Positions 1 through 7,393 of a DNA stretch of 64,000 nt are shown here, piece after piece. The stretch is taken from assembly GCA_000403415.2 (NCBI GenBank), contig KE159692.1, positions 105,227 to 169,226 on the forward strand, read 5' to 3'. Source of the DNA: Firmicutes bacterium M10-2 (GTDB lineage: Bacteria; Bacillota_I; Bacilli_A; Erysipelotrichales; Erysipelotrichaceae). The translations under genes and the position numbers were made by a program. Below the pieces are notes generated by a model that was not told the DNA's origin, made no database searches, and saw nothing but the letters and a program-made list of their open reading frames with translations. The stretch's first letter is position 1, and each line of letters opens with the position of its first letter.

Positions 1-2
1 AT

Positions 3-404
3 TTATGTCCGGGAGGACATGAACTTTATTATTCGACAACGAACCGAAATGGATACCGAGAATATAAATCGGATCCTGAGAAATGCGCAGAATGTCCGCT
101 GCTTGAACAATGCACACATTCGAAAAACCATCAAAAAGTAATTACCCAGCATGTATGGTGGTCATATGTGGAAAAAGCCGAAGAGATCCGGCATACTCGA
201 GGAACAAAAGAAATTTATTCGAAAAGAAAAGAGAGCGTAGAGAGGACATTTGCAGAAGTAAAAGAAAACAATGGAATGCGATTTACAAGGCTGAGAGGTA
301 TGGAGAAAAACAAAGTACAGGCTCTGCTCATTTTTGCGTGCCATAATTTGAAAAAGCTGGCCCTTTGGCAATGGAAAAATAGGAAAATGGCAATCGGAGC
401 ATAG
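3..404 (+). CDS. IS1182-family transposase, C-terminal part (5' end outside window)
   Basis: The open frame runs in from the left edge and stops at 404. It encodes the C-terminal part of a DDE transposase of the IS1182 type. Visible are the Cys-rich knuckle (CPGGHE, then CAECPLLEQC), the TTNRNGYREYKSDP segment, and the ERTFAEVKENNGMRFTRLRG block that carries the last catalytic Glu, followed by the usual FACHNLKKLA ending. This matches the C-terminal domain of IS1182 transposases by eye. An internal ATG at 168 is not the real start, because the conserved frame extends upstream to the edge. The copy may be intact, since no frameshift is visible in the part seen. Confidence 0.85.
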   Translation, partial: LCPGGHELYYSTTNRNGYREYKSDPEKCAECPLLEQCTHSKNHQKVITQHVWWSYVEKAEEIRHTRGTKEIYSKRKESVERTFAEVKENNGMRFTRLRGMEKNKVQALLIFACHNLKKLALWQWKNRKMAIGA

Positions 405-510
405 TCCGAATGCACCTTATTTACTATAAAAATAAGAAAAAGTATGAATTGGAGTCGTGAAAATAGAAAAATAAAAACGGGCAGCATTCTTACTTCAAGA
501 ATACCGCCCG

Positions 511-525
511 TTTGTCAACAGTCTG
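511..525 (-). repeat. Right terminal inverted repeat of the IS
   Basis: Read inward the repeat is CAGACTGTTGACAAA. It agrees with the ends of the 191-bp elements, CAGAGTGTTGACAAA and CAGGCTGTTGACAAA, at 13 of 15 positions or better. This links the small elements to the IS as likely trans-mobilised derivatives. Confidence 0.85.
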
Positions 526-553
526 AAGAGTAGAAGAAGTCTACTCTTTTTCT
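526..553. terminator. Terminator hairpin abutting the IS; probable target-site duplication
   Basis: The hairpin has a 9-bp stem AAGAGTAGA / TCTACTCTT with a 5-nt loop (526-548), then a T tract. It begins at the first base after the IS end. By analogy with both 191-bp elements, a second copy of this hairpin is expected just beyond the unseen left end. Confidence 0.75.
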
Positions 554-577
554 TTCAGGTAGATTTCAGGTTCCGTA

Positions 578-586
578 TGATATAAT
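578..586 (+). promoter_or_regulatory. Extended -10 promoter of the alpha/beta hydrolase gene
   Basis: TGATATAAT lies 29 bp before the ATG at 615. No convincing -35 is seen. TGn-extended -10 elements recur in this window, for example before rapZ and scpA. Confidence 0.55.
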
Positions 587-614
587 CGAGCTGTAAAATA
601 GGGGGAATGTTACC

Positions 615-1244
615 ATGAAATTACTCTTGATACATGGTCTTGGACAAAGCGGAATAGAATGGAAATTTGTCCGTAATCAGCTTGATCGTTTCGGTATTCA
701 AACCAGTGTGCCGGCCCTTTACGATCTTGTCGGGAAAAAAACAATGACTTTTGAAAATTTGCTTCAATCTTTTGAACATTATTGTGCATTGCAAAATGAC
801 GAACTGATCTTGTGCGGCATTTCGCTGGGAGGTATTCTCGCCATTGAATATGCCAAGAGAAATCCAGACAAGGTCGCAGGTCTTATTTTGATCTCGATGC
901 CATATAAGATTCCAAAAGTAGCGTTTTCGTTGCAAAATATAGTTTTCCGTATGGCACCGGTTAAATTTTTTCAATCGATGAAGATGGGGAAAGAACAATG
1001 CTTATCTTTGCTTGATTCTATGAAGGAACTCAAAATTTCGGAAAACTTGGAAACCTTGTTTATGAATACGTTACTGATCTATGGAGAAAAAGATAAAATC
1101 AATCAAAAGGGGATGATTGAAATGCAAGCACGTATACCGCATGCACAGTTGAAAATCATACCTAAGGCAGGTCATGAAGTCAACAAGGATCAGCCAAACT
1201 ATCTTGCCAACAAAATCTTAGCGTTTATTCGGGAATTCGATTGA
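615..1244 (+). CDS. Alpha/beta hydrolase
   Basis: A 209-residue cytosolic hydrolase of the alpha/beta fold with a complete catalytic triad by motif. The nucleophile is Ser70 in GISLGG, the acid is Asp160 in YGEKD, and the base is His187 in AGHEVN. The oxyanion strand HGLGQSG lies at residues 7-13. There is no signal peptide. The start is supported by a purine-rich site (AGGGGGAA) about 7 bp upstream. The substrate cannot be told; small esterases, lipases and C-C hydrolases all look like this. It is a single transcription unit between the IS and rapZ. Confidence 0.85.
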   Translation: MKLLLIHGLGQSGIEWKFVRNQLDRFGIQTSVPALYDLVGKKTMTFENLLQSFEHYCALQNDELILCGISLGGILAIEYAKRNPDKVAGLILISMPYKIPKVAFSLQNIVFRMAPVKFFQSMKMGKEQCLSLLDSMKELKISENLETLFMNTLLIYGEKDKINQKGMIEMQARIPHAQLKIIPKAGHEVNKDQPNYLANKILAFIREFD

Positions 1245-1285
1245 ATAATCCCATTGACTTTGGACAATGGATCGTTTGCCAAATA

Positions 1286-1294
1286 TGCTATAAT
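1286..1294 (+). promoter_or_regulatory. Extended -10 promoter upstream of rapZ
   Basis: TGCTATAAT lies about 100 bp before the rapZ start. No other promoter is evident before the long overlapped operon, so it is the likely origin of the rapZ-to-5809 transcript. Confidence 0.5.
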
Positions 1295-1361
1295 GATAAG
1301 AATCAAAAATACTCAAGGAATGCAAAGGATATCGATCGCGAAAGGAGTGACAGGAGTTTCC

Positions 1362-1397
1362 TTGAAATCAAATATCCGCTCCGAAATCGATGAATGA
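1362..1397 (+). CDS. Possible 11-codon leader peptide overlapping the rapZ start
   Basis: TTG at 1362 follows a good ribosome-binding site (CAGGAG, 6-nt spacing) and opens an 11-codon frame that reads MKSNIRSEIDE. It ends in TGA at 1395-1397, just past the rapZ ATG at 1390 and in another frame. The rapZ ATG itself has no Shine-Dalgarno at normal distance. Translational coupling is therefore plausible, but the ORF is very short and could be chance. Confidence 0.3.
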   Translation: MKSNIRSEIDE

Positions 1398-2274
1398 AAA
1401 TATCGTTCTTGTTACCGGCATGTCCGGAGCAGGGAAAAGCAGCGCAATGAATGCCCTGGAAGATCTAGGCTATTACTGCATTGACAATTTCCCGAAAGAA
1501 CTGCTTCCTAATTTAGAAGCTCTACTTGAAGAAAAAGGTTCTAAGTACAAATCGGTCGCTTTATCCGTGTCAGCCATCGATTATGTGTACTTTGTCAAAT
1601 ATTTCGATAACAATACAAATAAGATCCAGATTATCTTTTTGGACTGCGGCGATGACGAATTGTTGTTACGCTATCGCTTTACACGAAGACAGCATCCGAT
1701 GATTGTGGCAAATCGTGCATCCACCTTGGAGGATGCGATAGAAATGGAACGTGATTACTTTGATCACTTGCAGGAAAATGCTCAGAATACATTTCATGTC
1801 GACACATCAAAGTTGACTCCGCAAGCGCTGGCAAATCGGATCCGGCATCGTTTCCGGACCAACGAGAAAACCGAATTCACGATTACGTTTCAATCCTTTG
1901 GTTTCAAACATGGTGTTCCGATGGATGCTGATGAAATTATCGATGTGCGCTTTTTGCCGAATCCTTTTTACGAGCCGAGTCTGCGCGAAAAAACAGGCAA
2001 TCAGGAAGAAGTGTATAATTATGTCATGACAGCTAGCGAAACAAAAGAATTTGTGGAGAAGCTGAGCAATTATCTTGATTTTACGTTTGATTCCTATAAT
2101 CGGCAAAATAAGTCCCATATGATTGTGGCGGTGGGCTGTACCGGAGGACAGCATAGATCGGTGAGTATCTGCAATTATTTATTTGACAAATACAAGGAAA
2201 CCTATCGCTGCTTTAAGAGCCACCGAGATATTGATGACAATGAAGAGAGCGAAAGAAACGGAGAATTCGCATGA
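1390..2274 (+). CDS. rapZ: RNase adapter protein RapZ (YvcJ family P-loop NTPase)
   Basis: A 294-residue RapZ/YvcJ protein. It has a Walker A motif GMSGAGKS at residues 10-17, the conserved FGFKHGVP segment at 170-177, and the C-terminal phosphate-binding GCTGGQHRS at 249-257. Family members bind nucleotides. In enterobacteria RapZ senses GlcN6P and guides RNase E to a small RNA; in Firmicutes YvcJ is linked to competence and cell-envelope control, so the exact role here is open. The start has no Shine-Dalgarno at normal spacing, only the overlapping leader frame. The gene overlaps yvcK by ATGA. Confidence 0.95.
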   Translation: MNENIVLVTGMSGAGKSSAMNALEDLGYYCIDNFPKELLPNLEALLEEKGSKYKSVALSVSAIDYVYFVKYFDNNTNKIQIIFLDCGDDELLLRYRFTRRQHPMIVANRASTLEDAIEMERDYFDHLQENAQNTFHVDTSKLTPQALANRIRHRFRTNEKTEFTITFQSFGFKHGVPMDADEIIDVRFLPNPFYEPSLREKTGNQEEVYNYVMTASETKEFVEKLSNYLDFTFDSYNRQNKSHMIVAVGCTGGQHRSVSICNYLFDKYKETYRCFKSHRDIDDNEESERNGEFA

Positions 2275-3218
2275 AAAATATTGTAGTGATTGGCGGAGGA
2301 ACCGGTCTTTCTAGTATGATGATGGGCATGAAAAAAATCAAAAATGCCAATTTGACCGCTATCGTGACTGTAGCCGATGACGGAGGAAGTACAGGACGAA
2401 TTCGGGATGTCTATCATGTACCGGCTATGGGGGATATCCGACATGTCTTGTGTGCAATGTCCTTGGAAGAAAACGAAACGCTCTTTACCGATTTGATGAA
2501 CTATCGATTTGAAGGAAATGAAGACATCGGAGGACACAGCTTAGGAAATTTGATCTTTTTAGCATTGATGGATACGACCGGCTCGTTTATGGGCGCCATA
2601 CAATCCATTTCACGCATCTTGAATGTCAAGGGAAAGATACTGCCAAGTACGCTCGATGTCATCACCCTTTACGCTCTCATGCAAGACGGAACGCTAGTTC
2701 GGGGAGAAAAAAACATTCCTACCGTATCTAACCATATCGAAAAAGTTTTCTATCAGCAAAAAATCACTCCTTACTTGGCTGCGATTGAAGCCATTGAAAA
2801 GGCGGATCTGATCATTTATGGAATTGGTTCTTTATATACATCTGTGATCCCGAATTTGATCATTCAGGAAATCTCGCAGGCAATTTACGAAAATCCGTGT
2901 CCAAAAGTATATTTTTGCAATGCTATGACTCAACCCGGAGAAACAGACGGATATACATTGGAAGATCATGTACGAGCTTTAGAAAAGCACTCTTTCAAAA
3001 ATCCGGTTGACGTCGCTGTCTTTAACGAAAGCGTGATTCCCGATTTTGTGAAGAAGAACTATGAACAAGAAGGTTCATTTCCTGTCAAGCTCAGCAATGA
3101 GGTTCATCCATATCAGATCATCAAGCGCAATTTAATCTATATCGATGAAAAAGGACGGATCCGGCACAACCCGGACGCAGTTCGTCAAGCCGTCGAAGAA
3201 ATTCTCGAGAAGGTATAA
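2271..3218 (+). CDS. yvcK: YvcK/CofD-like gluconeogenesis factor
   Basis: A 315-residue YvcK protein with the CofD-like fold. The signature is GGGTGLS at 8-14, DDGGSTGRIR at 36-45 and PAMGDIR at 51-57. In Bacillus YvcK binds UDP-sugars and is needed for growth on gluconeogenic carbon and for correct wall synthesis. It lies between rapZ and whiA, the standard Firmicutes order. It overlaps rapZ by 4 bp and its stop codon abuts the whiA ATG directly, so translation is probably coupled through all three. Confidence 0.95.
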   Translation: MKNIVVIGGGTGLSSMMMGMKKIKNANLTAIVTVADDGGSTGRIRDVYHVPAMGDIRHVLCAMSLEENETLFTDLMNYRFEGNEDIGGHSLGNLIFLALMDTTGSFMGAIQSISRILNVKGKILPSTLDVITLYALMQDGTLVRGEKNIPTVSNHIEKVFYQQKITPYLAAIEAIEKADLIIYGIGSLYTSVIPNLIIQEISQAIYENPCPKVYFCNAMTQPGETDGYTLEDHVRALEKHSFKNPVDVAVFNESVIPDFVKKNYEQEGSFPVKLSNEVHPYQIIKRNLIYIDEKGRIRHNPDAVRQAVEEILEKV

Positions 3219-4172
3219 ATGTCTTTTACAAGTGATGTAAAAAGCGAAATCTGTTTGGATACTTTAGATGATTATCAAGCGAAGGCGCAGTTGTGTGCGC
3301 TCATGCAAGTAAAGGCAACCCTCCATATGAATTGGCAAGGAATGTATGTTTCGTTTCAAATGGAAAATGCAGGAATTATCAAGCATATTTACGGTCTTAT
3401 CAAGCGGTTGTACCATGTCGATTGTCGATTATCGGTCCTCAAGAAGATGCAGTTGAAGAAAAACAATATTTATCGCTTGCAGATTTATGAAAAAGCCAGC
3501 GAAATTTTGGAAGATCTCATGATCTTAAATGACACAGGATTGCATAGTGCTCCGCCATATAAATGGATTCGCTCCGAAAAAAATGCCCGAGCCTATTTAC
3601 AAGGATGTTTTTTGGCAAGCGGATCGATCAATTCGCCAAAGACTACGAATTATCATTGCGAAATCACAACAACAACTCAGGCTCTTGGCCAAGGAATCAA
3701 GAAGATCATGGAGCGCTTTCTTTTGCCGGCTCGTCTGATTGAACGCAAAAATGTTTGGGTAGTTTATATTAAGGCTGGCGACAAGATTGCAGATCTGCTA
3801 CGGCTCTGCAATGCGAGCAATGCACTGTTTCAATTTGAAGATAACCGCATACAGCGCGATTTTTACAATCAATTGACACGTTTGGACAATTGCGAAGTAG
3901 CCAATGAAATGAAAACTTTCAAGGCTGCGAAAGAACAAATTGAATGCATCGAAATTATTGAGCGGCATGCCAACACATTGACAATTTCAGAAAAGATTGT
4001 TCGCGTCATGGATGTCCGAAAAGAACATCCGGAAGCCAATATTAATGAGTTGTGCGAAATCGTTTATGAAAAATACGGAGAAAAGATCTCAAAATCGGGA
4101 ATGAAACATCGATTATCGAAAATACGGACGATGGCAGCTCCATGGAGGAAATGCGATGAAACAGAAAATTAA
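3219..4172 (+). CDS. whiA: DNA-binding protein WhiA
   Basis: A 317-residue WhiA homologue: an N-terminal domain related to LAGLIDADG homing endonucleases (about residues 1-210) and a C-terminal helix-turn-helix region (about 225-310, with INELCEIVYEKYGEKISKSG). In Bacillus WhiA affects chromosome segregation and division; in actinomycetes it controls sporulation genes. The start follows AGAAGG at 7 bp. The last 17 bp overlap the next gene, the lipoprotein. Confidence 0.95.
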   Translation: MSFTSDVKSEICLDTLDDYQAKAQLCALMQVKATLHMNWQGMYVSFQMENAGIIKHIYGLIKRLYHVDCRLSVLKKMQLKKNNIYRLQIYEKASEILEDLMILNDTGLHSAPPYKWIRSEKNARAYLQGCFLASGSINSPKTTNYHCEITTTTQALGQGIKKIMERFLLPARLIERKNVWVVYIKAGDKIADLLRLCNASNALFQFEDNRIQRDFYNQLTRLDNCEVANEMKTFKAAKEQIECIEIIERHANTLTISEKIVRVMDVRKEHPEANINELCEIVYEKYGEKISKSGMKHRLSKIRTMAAPWRKCDETEN

Positions 4173-4698
4173 GAGTCTTGTTGTGTGTGCTTCTTTATGT
4201 ATCCTTTACGGATGCGCAAAAAATATCGAACTTCAAAAACAAACCTTTACTTTCGAACTGGGAAAAGATGTGTATGCCAATCCGGCTCTTTATGTTAAAG
4301 ATGGCGAAGATCTTCCTACACAAAATATGAAAATCACATCATTGAGCCGCGGAGTCGTAAAAAAAGAAAATCGCTTCATGAGTCAAGGAAAAGATTATTT
4401 GGTGGTAGGAGAATACGATTTTCAAATTGAAAACGGATCCAGCAAGATTCCGTTTAAAATCAAGATCAAAGACACGATGCCGCCGACTGCGACTGAAACG
4501 CCGACTGAATATACCACAACAATAGGAAGTGTGATCAATTGGGATGAAGTATTCCATGCAACCGATCTTTCCGGAGTGAGGTACGAAACAAGTGCGGCCA
4601 TCACATCCGGTGCCGGCGAAAAAGAAGTCGTGGTCAAGATCATGGACCGATACGGGAATACGCTGGAAATGCCGATTAAGGTGATTGTCAATGCGTAA
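4156..4698 (+). CDS. Small lipoprotein with Ig-like domains, function unknown
   Basis: A 180-residue predicted lipoprotein. The N-terminus is basic then hydrophobic and ends in a lipobox, LYGC, with the lipidated Cys at residue 20. The mature part looks like two beta-rich immunoglobulin-like domains (about 25-110 and 113-180); the junction contains a DTMPPTATETPTEY linker like those in bacterial Ig-like or HYR domains. A strong ribosome-binding site (GGAGG) lies inside whiA. It sits directly before the NusG II / Gx-transporter pair, so it may act with them at the membrane. I do not recognise a named family. Confidence 0.7.
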   Translation: MKQKIKSLVVCASLCILYGCAKNIELQKQTFTFELGKDVYANPALYVKDGEDLPTQNMKITSLSRGVVKKENRFMSQGKDYLVVGEYDFQIENGSSKIPFKIKIKDTMPPTATETPTEYTTTIGSVINWDEVFHATDLSGVRYETSAAITSGAGEKEVVVKIMDRYGNTLEMPIKVIVNA

Positions 4699-5068
4699 TC
4701 GGTATGTGATGACCAAAGCCGATCGAATCTTGATCATTTGTGTGATGATGCTCTCTTTGGCCATGATCGTGTTGATTGTTTTGTTTCCAAGCAATGCTTC
4801 CAGTGCGGTCGTGAAAGTCAAAAATAAAGAAGTATTGCGGATTAATTTGGCTGAAGACGGGCAATATGAAGTGGACGGTACACTTGGAGCGGTTCATATC
4901 GAAGTTCAAGACGGAGCAGTTCGGGTCGATCAAGAAAATTCTCCTCATCATTATTGTTCGAAACAAGGGTTTGTCGACAGTCCGAATACTCCGATTGTTT
5001 GTTTGCCCAATGAAACGGTCATTACGATCGAAGGAGATCAAGACGGAGAGGATGTGCAGATCCAATGA
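4691..5068 (+). CDS. NusG domain II-containing membrane-anchored protein
   Basis: A 125-residue protein with one N-terminal membrane anchor (about residues 10-30, ILIICVMMLSLAMIVLIVLF) and an extracytoplasmic domain resembling NusG domain II (pattern GAVHIEVQDGAVRV, then SPHHYCSKQGFV and CLPNETVITI). The two Cys residues are typical of this group. ATG 4691 is chosen over the in-frame TTG at 4685 because it overlaps the upstream stop and has AAGGTG at 8 bp. Together with the next gene it forms the NusG II / Gx transporter pair found near flavin and quinone electron-transfer genes (EetA/EetB-like). Confidence 0.8.
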   Translation: MRNRYVMTKADRILIICVMMLSLAMIVLIVLFPSNASSAVVKVKNKEVLRINLAEDGQYEVDGTLGAVHIEVQDGAVRVDQENSPHHYCSKQGFVDSPNTPIVCLPNETVITIEGDQDGEDVQIQ

Positions 5069-5565
5069 GCACGAAAAAAAGTGTGATCCTGGCGTTCTTG
5101 ATTGCGTTGGGAATTATTTTTCAATTGATTGAAAGTTTTTTTCCTGTAGTCATGATTGTTCCCGGTTACAAGATCGGGATTGCCAATATTGTCGGTTTAT
5201 TTGCCTTATATGCGTATGGACCTAAAGAACTGACGATCGTGTGCATGGGAAGGATTTTTCTGGCAGCCCTCTTGCAAGGCACTCTCTTTTCGGTACCGTT
5301 TGTTCTTTCGCTGACCGGAGGAATCTTTTCTTTGATTGCGATGGTTATCGGCTTTCGATCCAATGTGTTTTCTATTTACGGAGTGAGTGTATTAGGGGCT
5401 TGTTTTCACAATATTGGTCAGGTGATCGCAATTACGATTTTGTATCAACAGTTTTTTATGCAGCTGTTCTTGCCAATTTTATTGGCATTGTCGATCGTAG
5501 CAGGGCTTTGTATTGCCCTGTTAAGTACGCAAATATTAAAAAGAATGAAAGGAAGATTTGTATGA
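5065..5565 (+). CDS. Gx transporter family protein (heptaprenyl diphosphate synthase component I-like)
   Basis: A 166-residue integral membrane protein with about five or six hydrophobic helices, resembling the S-component-like Gx family that databases label heptaprenyl diphosphate synthase component I. The start overlaps the NusG II gene by ATGA, so the two are coupled. In Listeria and lactobacilli a pair of this kind (EetA/EetB, from memory) belongs to flavin-based extracellular electron transfer. No ApbE, Ndh2 or DMK genes are in this window, so that role is only a possibility here. Prenyl-synthase activity is unlikely for a purely membrane protein. Confidence 0.75.
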   Translation: MSTKKSVILAFLIALGIIFQLIESFFPVVMIVPGYKIGIANIVGLFALYAYGPKELTIVCMGRIFLAALLQGTLFSVPFVLSLTGGIFSLIAMVIGFRSNVFSIYGVSVLGACFHNIGQVIAITILYQQFFMQLFLPILLALSIVAGLCIALLSTQILKRMKGRFV

Positions 5566-5819
5566 TGAAGAAATTTGAGGAAAGACCATCCGGCGTATGT
5601 TCTGCAAAGATGGTTTTTGAACTGGACGAGGATAAGATTGTATCGATTGTTGTGGAAAACGGATGCGAGGGCAGTTCCCGTGGGATAAGTGCACTGGCAA
5701 GAGGAATGAAGATTGAAGAATTTATCGATCGATGCAAAGGAATCGACTGCAAAGGAAAAGGTACCTCATGTCCGGATCAAATGGCTTCCATACTTCAAAG
5801 GTATCTTGATGGCAAATAA
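5562..5819 (+). CDS. TSCPD domain protein (TIGR03905-like)
   Basis: An 85-residue soluble protein. It has the TSCPD pattern: residues C-S-A-K near the start, NGCEGSSRGISALARG in the middle, and KGIDCKGKGTSCPDQMA near the end, with several conserved Cys. TSCPD domains also occur as the C-terminal part of some ribonucleotide reductases; the stand-alone form has no established role. The start ATG overlaps the upstream stop (ATGA). The domain length matches the stand-alone family. Confidence 0.8.
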   Translation: MMKKFEERPSGVCSAKMVFELDEDKIVSIVVENGCEGSSRGISALARGMKIEEFIDRCKGIDCKGKGTSCPDQMASILQRYLDGK

Positions 5820-6453
5820 CGTTGATCCGTATTATTTTTCTTTGTGTCGCATTGAACAGGAAGCCGCTCATGAGATCAGCTTCCTTTCTTCAAATTCTTT
5901 AAAGCTGGATGCCCTGATGCAGGCAATGAGCTATGACAAGATTTCGGCGAATGATTACTTGAAATTGTTAAAGATGAACTATGCAAAATATGACAAGATG
6001 GATCGAACGAAAGAAAAACGGTATTGTCTTGTGAAAATGCAAATGGTAGCCGATGCGAAAGTTCATCGATATAAACGCAATCAATTCAAGATGGTCAATT
6101 TTTCCAATCCGATCCGAGATGAGTTTTTGCCTTTGTTCGAACAGCGGATCAAGGCGCTGCGCTGGATGGAAGAATCAAAAATAAAGAAATTTTTGGTCAT
6201 CGATGTATGTATATATATACTTGTGCTCTTAGCATTCGTGTATGGACTGCATATTTCGATCCTATTCAGTGTCGCAATCGGATTGTTTATCTTTTTCGGG
6301 ACGTATCTTTTGTTTTATTATCGGATCTTGGATCAGCTTGTCGTTGACGAACTTGAAAAAGATCTTGATCTGCTGGACCCGCTTTTTCAAGAAGTCGAAG
6401 TAAGTCGAAAAAGTTCGACAAGAATGAGCTTATTTTCCAAAATGAAAAAATAA
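5809..6453 (+). CDS. Conserved membrane protein of unknown function
   Basis: A 214-residue protein with a soluble N-terminal region of about 120 residues, two adjacent membrane helices (about 124-145 and 148-168), and an acidic C-terminal tail with ELEKDLDLLDPLFQEVEV. The start at ATG 5809 (MANNVDPYYF) is chosen over earlier in-frame ATGs because it overlaps the TSCPD stop and follows AAAGG at 7 bp. It is the last gene of the rapZ operon. I do not recognise the family. Confidence 0.7.
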   Translation: MANNVDPYYFSLCRIEQEAAHEISFLSSNSLKLDALMQAMSYDKISANDYLKLLKMNYAKYDKMDRTKEKRYCLVKMQMVADAKVHRYKRNQFKMVNFSNPIRDEFLPLFEQRIKALRWMEESKIKKFLVIDVCIYILVLLAFVYGLHISILFSVAIGLFIFFGTYLLFYYRILDQLVVDELEKDLDLLDPLFQEVEVSRKSSTRMSLFSKMKK

Positions 6454-6470
6454 TCAGAATTCGTGAAATC

Positions 6471-6509
6471 TTGTAAAAAATTTCACAAATGAAAAAAATA
6501 TGTTAAAAT
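6471..6509 (+). promoter_or_regulatory. rex promoter with overlapping Rex operator
   Basis: TTGTAAAAAATTTCACAA (6471-6488) matches the Rex consensus TTGTGAAnnnnTTCACAA closely. It overlaps a -35 (TTTCAC 6481-6486) set 17 bp before an extended -10 (TGTTAAAAT 6501-6509). Negative autoregulation of rex by NADH-sensing Rex is the natural reading. Confidence 0.75.
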
Positions 6510-6526
6510 GTCTATGGTGATAGACA
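6509..6526 (+). promoter_or_regulatory. 18-bp palindrome abutting the rex start codon
   Basis: TGTCTATGGTGATAGACA is a perfect 7-bp inverted repeat around GGTG, ending one base before the rex ATG. The GGTG loop is also the ribosome-binding site. It could be an RNA hairpin that presents the site in its loop, or a DNA operator at the start of transcription if the -10 at 6504-6509 is used. Confidence 0.45.
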
Positions 6527-7171
6527 ATGCGAAATATAGATGTGCCAAAGGCGACCTTGCATCGTTATCCTGTCTATTTGAAAGCGTTACGCCGACTTCA
6601 AAAAAATGGTGTGGAGCGTGTTATGTCCAAAGAACTTGCCAATCTTGTCGATATCGAACCTACGACGATTCGCCGCGACTTTTCATTTTTAGGTAATTTG
6701 GGCAAGCAAGGATACGGATATGATGTCGATCGTCTGATTGAAATTTTCAATGCTCAGCTGGGCGTTGACTTTGATGAAAAAATTATCTTGGTCGGTGCGG
6801 GGAATTTAGGTCGCGCATTGCTCAACTACAATAAATGGGATCATGTGGTCGGTGAGATCGCTTGTGCATTTGACGCCGATCCGGCAAAGTGCGGAGAGCA
6901 AATGTTCGGTGTTGAAGTGTATTCGATGGATGAATTGGAAGAAAAGATTCCGGAAGGATGTCGCATTGCGATTTTGACCATTTCGCATGATGTACAGGAA
7001 ACGGTCGATCGATTAGTTGCTTGCGGGATTAAAGGAATTGTGGATTTTACCCATCAGCATTTCAAGGTGCCGAAAGGTGTTGTCATCAAAGTCGTGGATG
7101 TGGTATCATCCATTCAGGAACTTGTTTTCCAAACAAATTCGATTAATGAAGAAAAAACAAAGAAACAGTAG
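6527..7171 (+). CDS. rex: Redox-sensing transcriptional repressor Rex
   Basis: A 214-residue Rex. The N-terminal winged helix carries the DNA-contacting segment RRDFSFLGNLGKQGYGY (49-65), and the Rossmann domain carries GAGNLGRAL (90-98) for NAD(H). Rex dimers leave DNA when NADH rises and typically repress fermentation genes. A Rex box lies in its own promoter, and further matches lie before thl and bcd in this window. Start at ATG 6527 with GGTGA at 6 bp. The TGTCTAT-GGTG-ATAGACA palindrome immediately before the ATG is described separately. Confidence 0.96.
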   Translation: MRNIDVPKATLHRYPVYLKALRRLQKNGVERVMSKELANLVDIEPTTIRRDFSFLGNLGKQGYGYDVDRLIEIFNAQLGVDFDEKIILVGAGNLGRALLNYNKWDHVVGEIACAFDADPAKCGEQMFGVEVYSMDELEEKIPEGCRIAILTISHDVQETVDRLVACGIKGIVDFTHQHFKVPKGVVIKVVDVVSSIQELVFQTNSINEEKTKKQ

Positions 7172-7175
7172 AAAA

Positions 7176-7374
7176 TAAACCAGAGATTAAAGAGAGTTCG
7201 TGTAGGGTGCAAGCGAATATCGAAAGTTTATGGACAACGACTGTGGAGTCGGACCGGAGAAATGATGTAGACGGTCCCGTCTTGGCGCGTTAAGCAAAAA
7301 AGGGTGTGCTTATGCACAAAATTGGATGGTACCGCGGTTTAGATCGTTCCGATAGAGGAACGGTCTTTTTTTAT
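7176..7374 (+). ncRNA. T-box riboswitch, asparagine type
   Basis: The leader of asnS has the T-box core TGGTACCGCGG at 7327-7337, followed by an intrinsic terminator (GATCGTTCC pairing with GGAACGGTC, then seven T). The probable specifier codon is AAC at 7236-7238 within GGACAACGACTG, matching Asn. The core can pair in an antiterminator when uncharged tRNA-Asn is bound, so asnS should be induced on asparagine starvation. The rex end and the T-box start are about 5 bp apart. Confidence 0.88.
7342..7373 (+). terminator. T-box terminator
   Basis: Stem-loop GATCGTTCC-GATA-GAGGAACGGTC followed by a run of seven T. It lies 20 bp before the asnS start and is the off-state structure of the riboswitch. 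Confidence 0.85.
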
Positions 7375-7393
7375 TCGAGGAGGAGAAGAGAAG

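Larger units (their letters stand above)
1..525 (+). mobile_element. IS1182-family insertion sequence, right-hand part only
   Basis: The window opens inside an insertion sequence. It holds the last 133 or so codons of the transposase, about 105 bp of 3' noncoding sequence, a subterminal hairpin at 477-511 (ACGGGC pairing with GCCCGT) and a right terminal repeat whose inward reading is CAGACTGTTGACAAA (511-525). The same terminal repeat, with one or two changes, bounds the two 191-bp elements at 40975 and 49039. The left end lies outside the window. Confidence 0.85.

Noticed and set aside
1251..1270. Hairpin CCATTG / CAATGG after the alpha/beta hydrolase gene
   Set aside because: The stem is short and no T tract follows, so it was not called as a terminator.
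5241..5561. Long upstream extension of the TSCPD reading frame
   Set aside because: It lies within the Gx transporter gene in another frame. The TSCPD domain starts at 5562, where an ATGA overlap supports a start.
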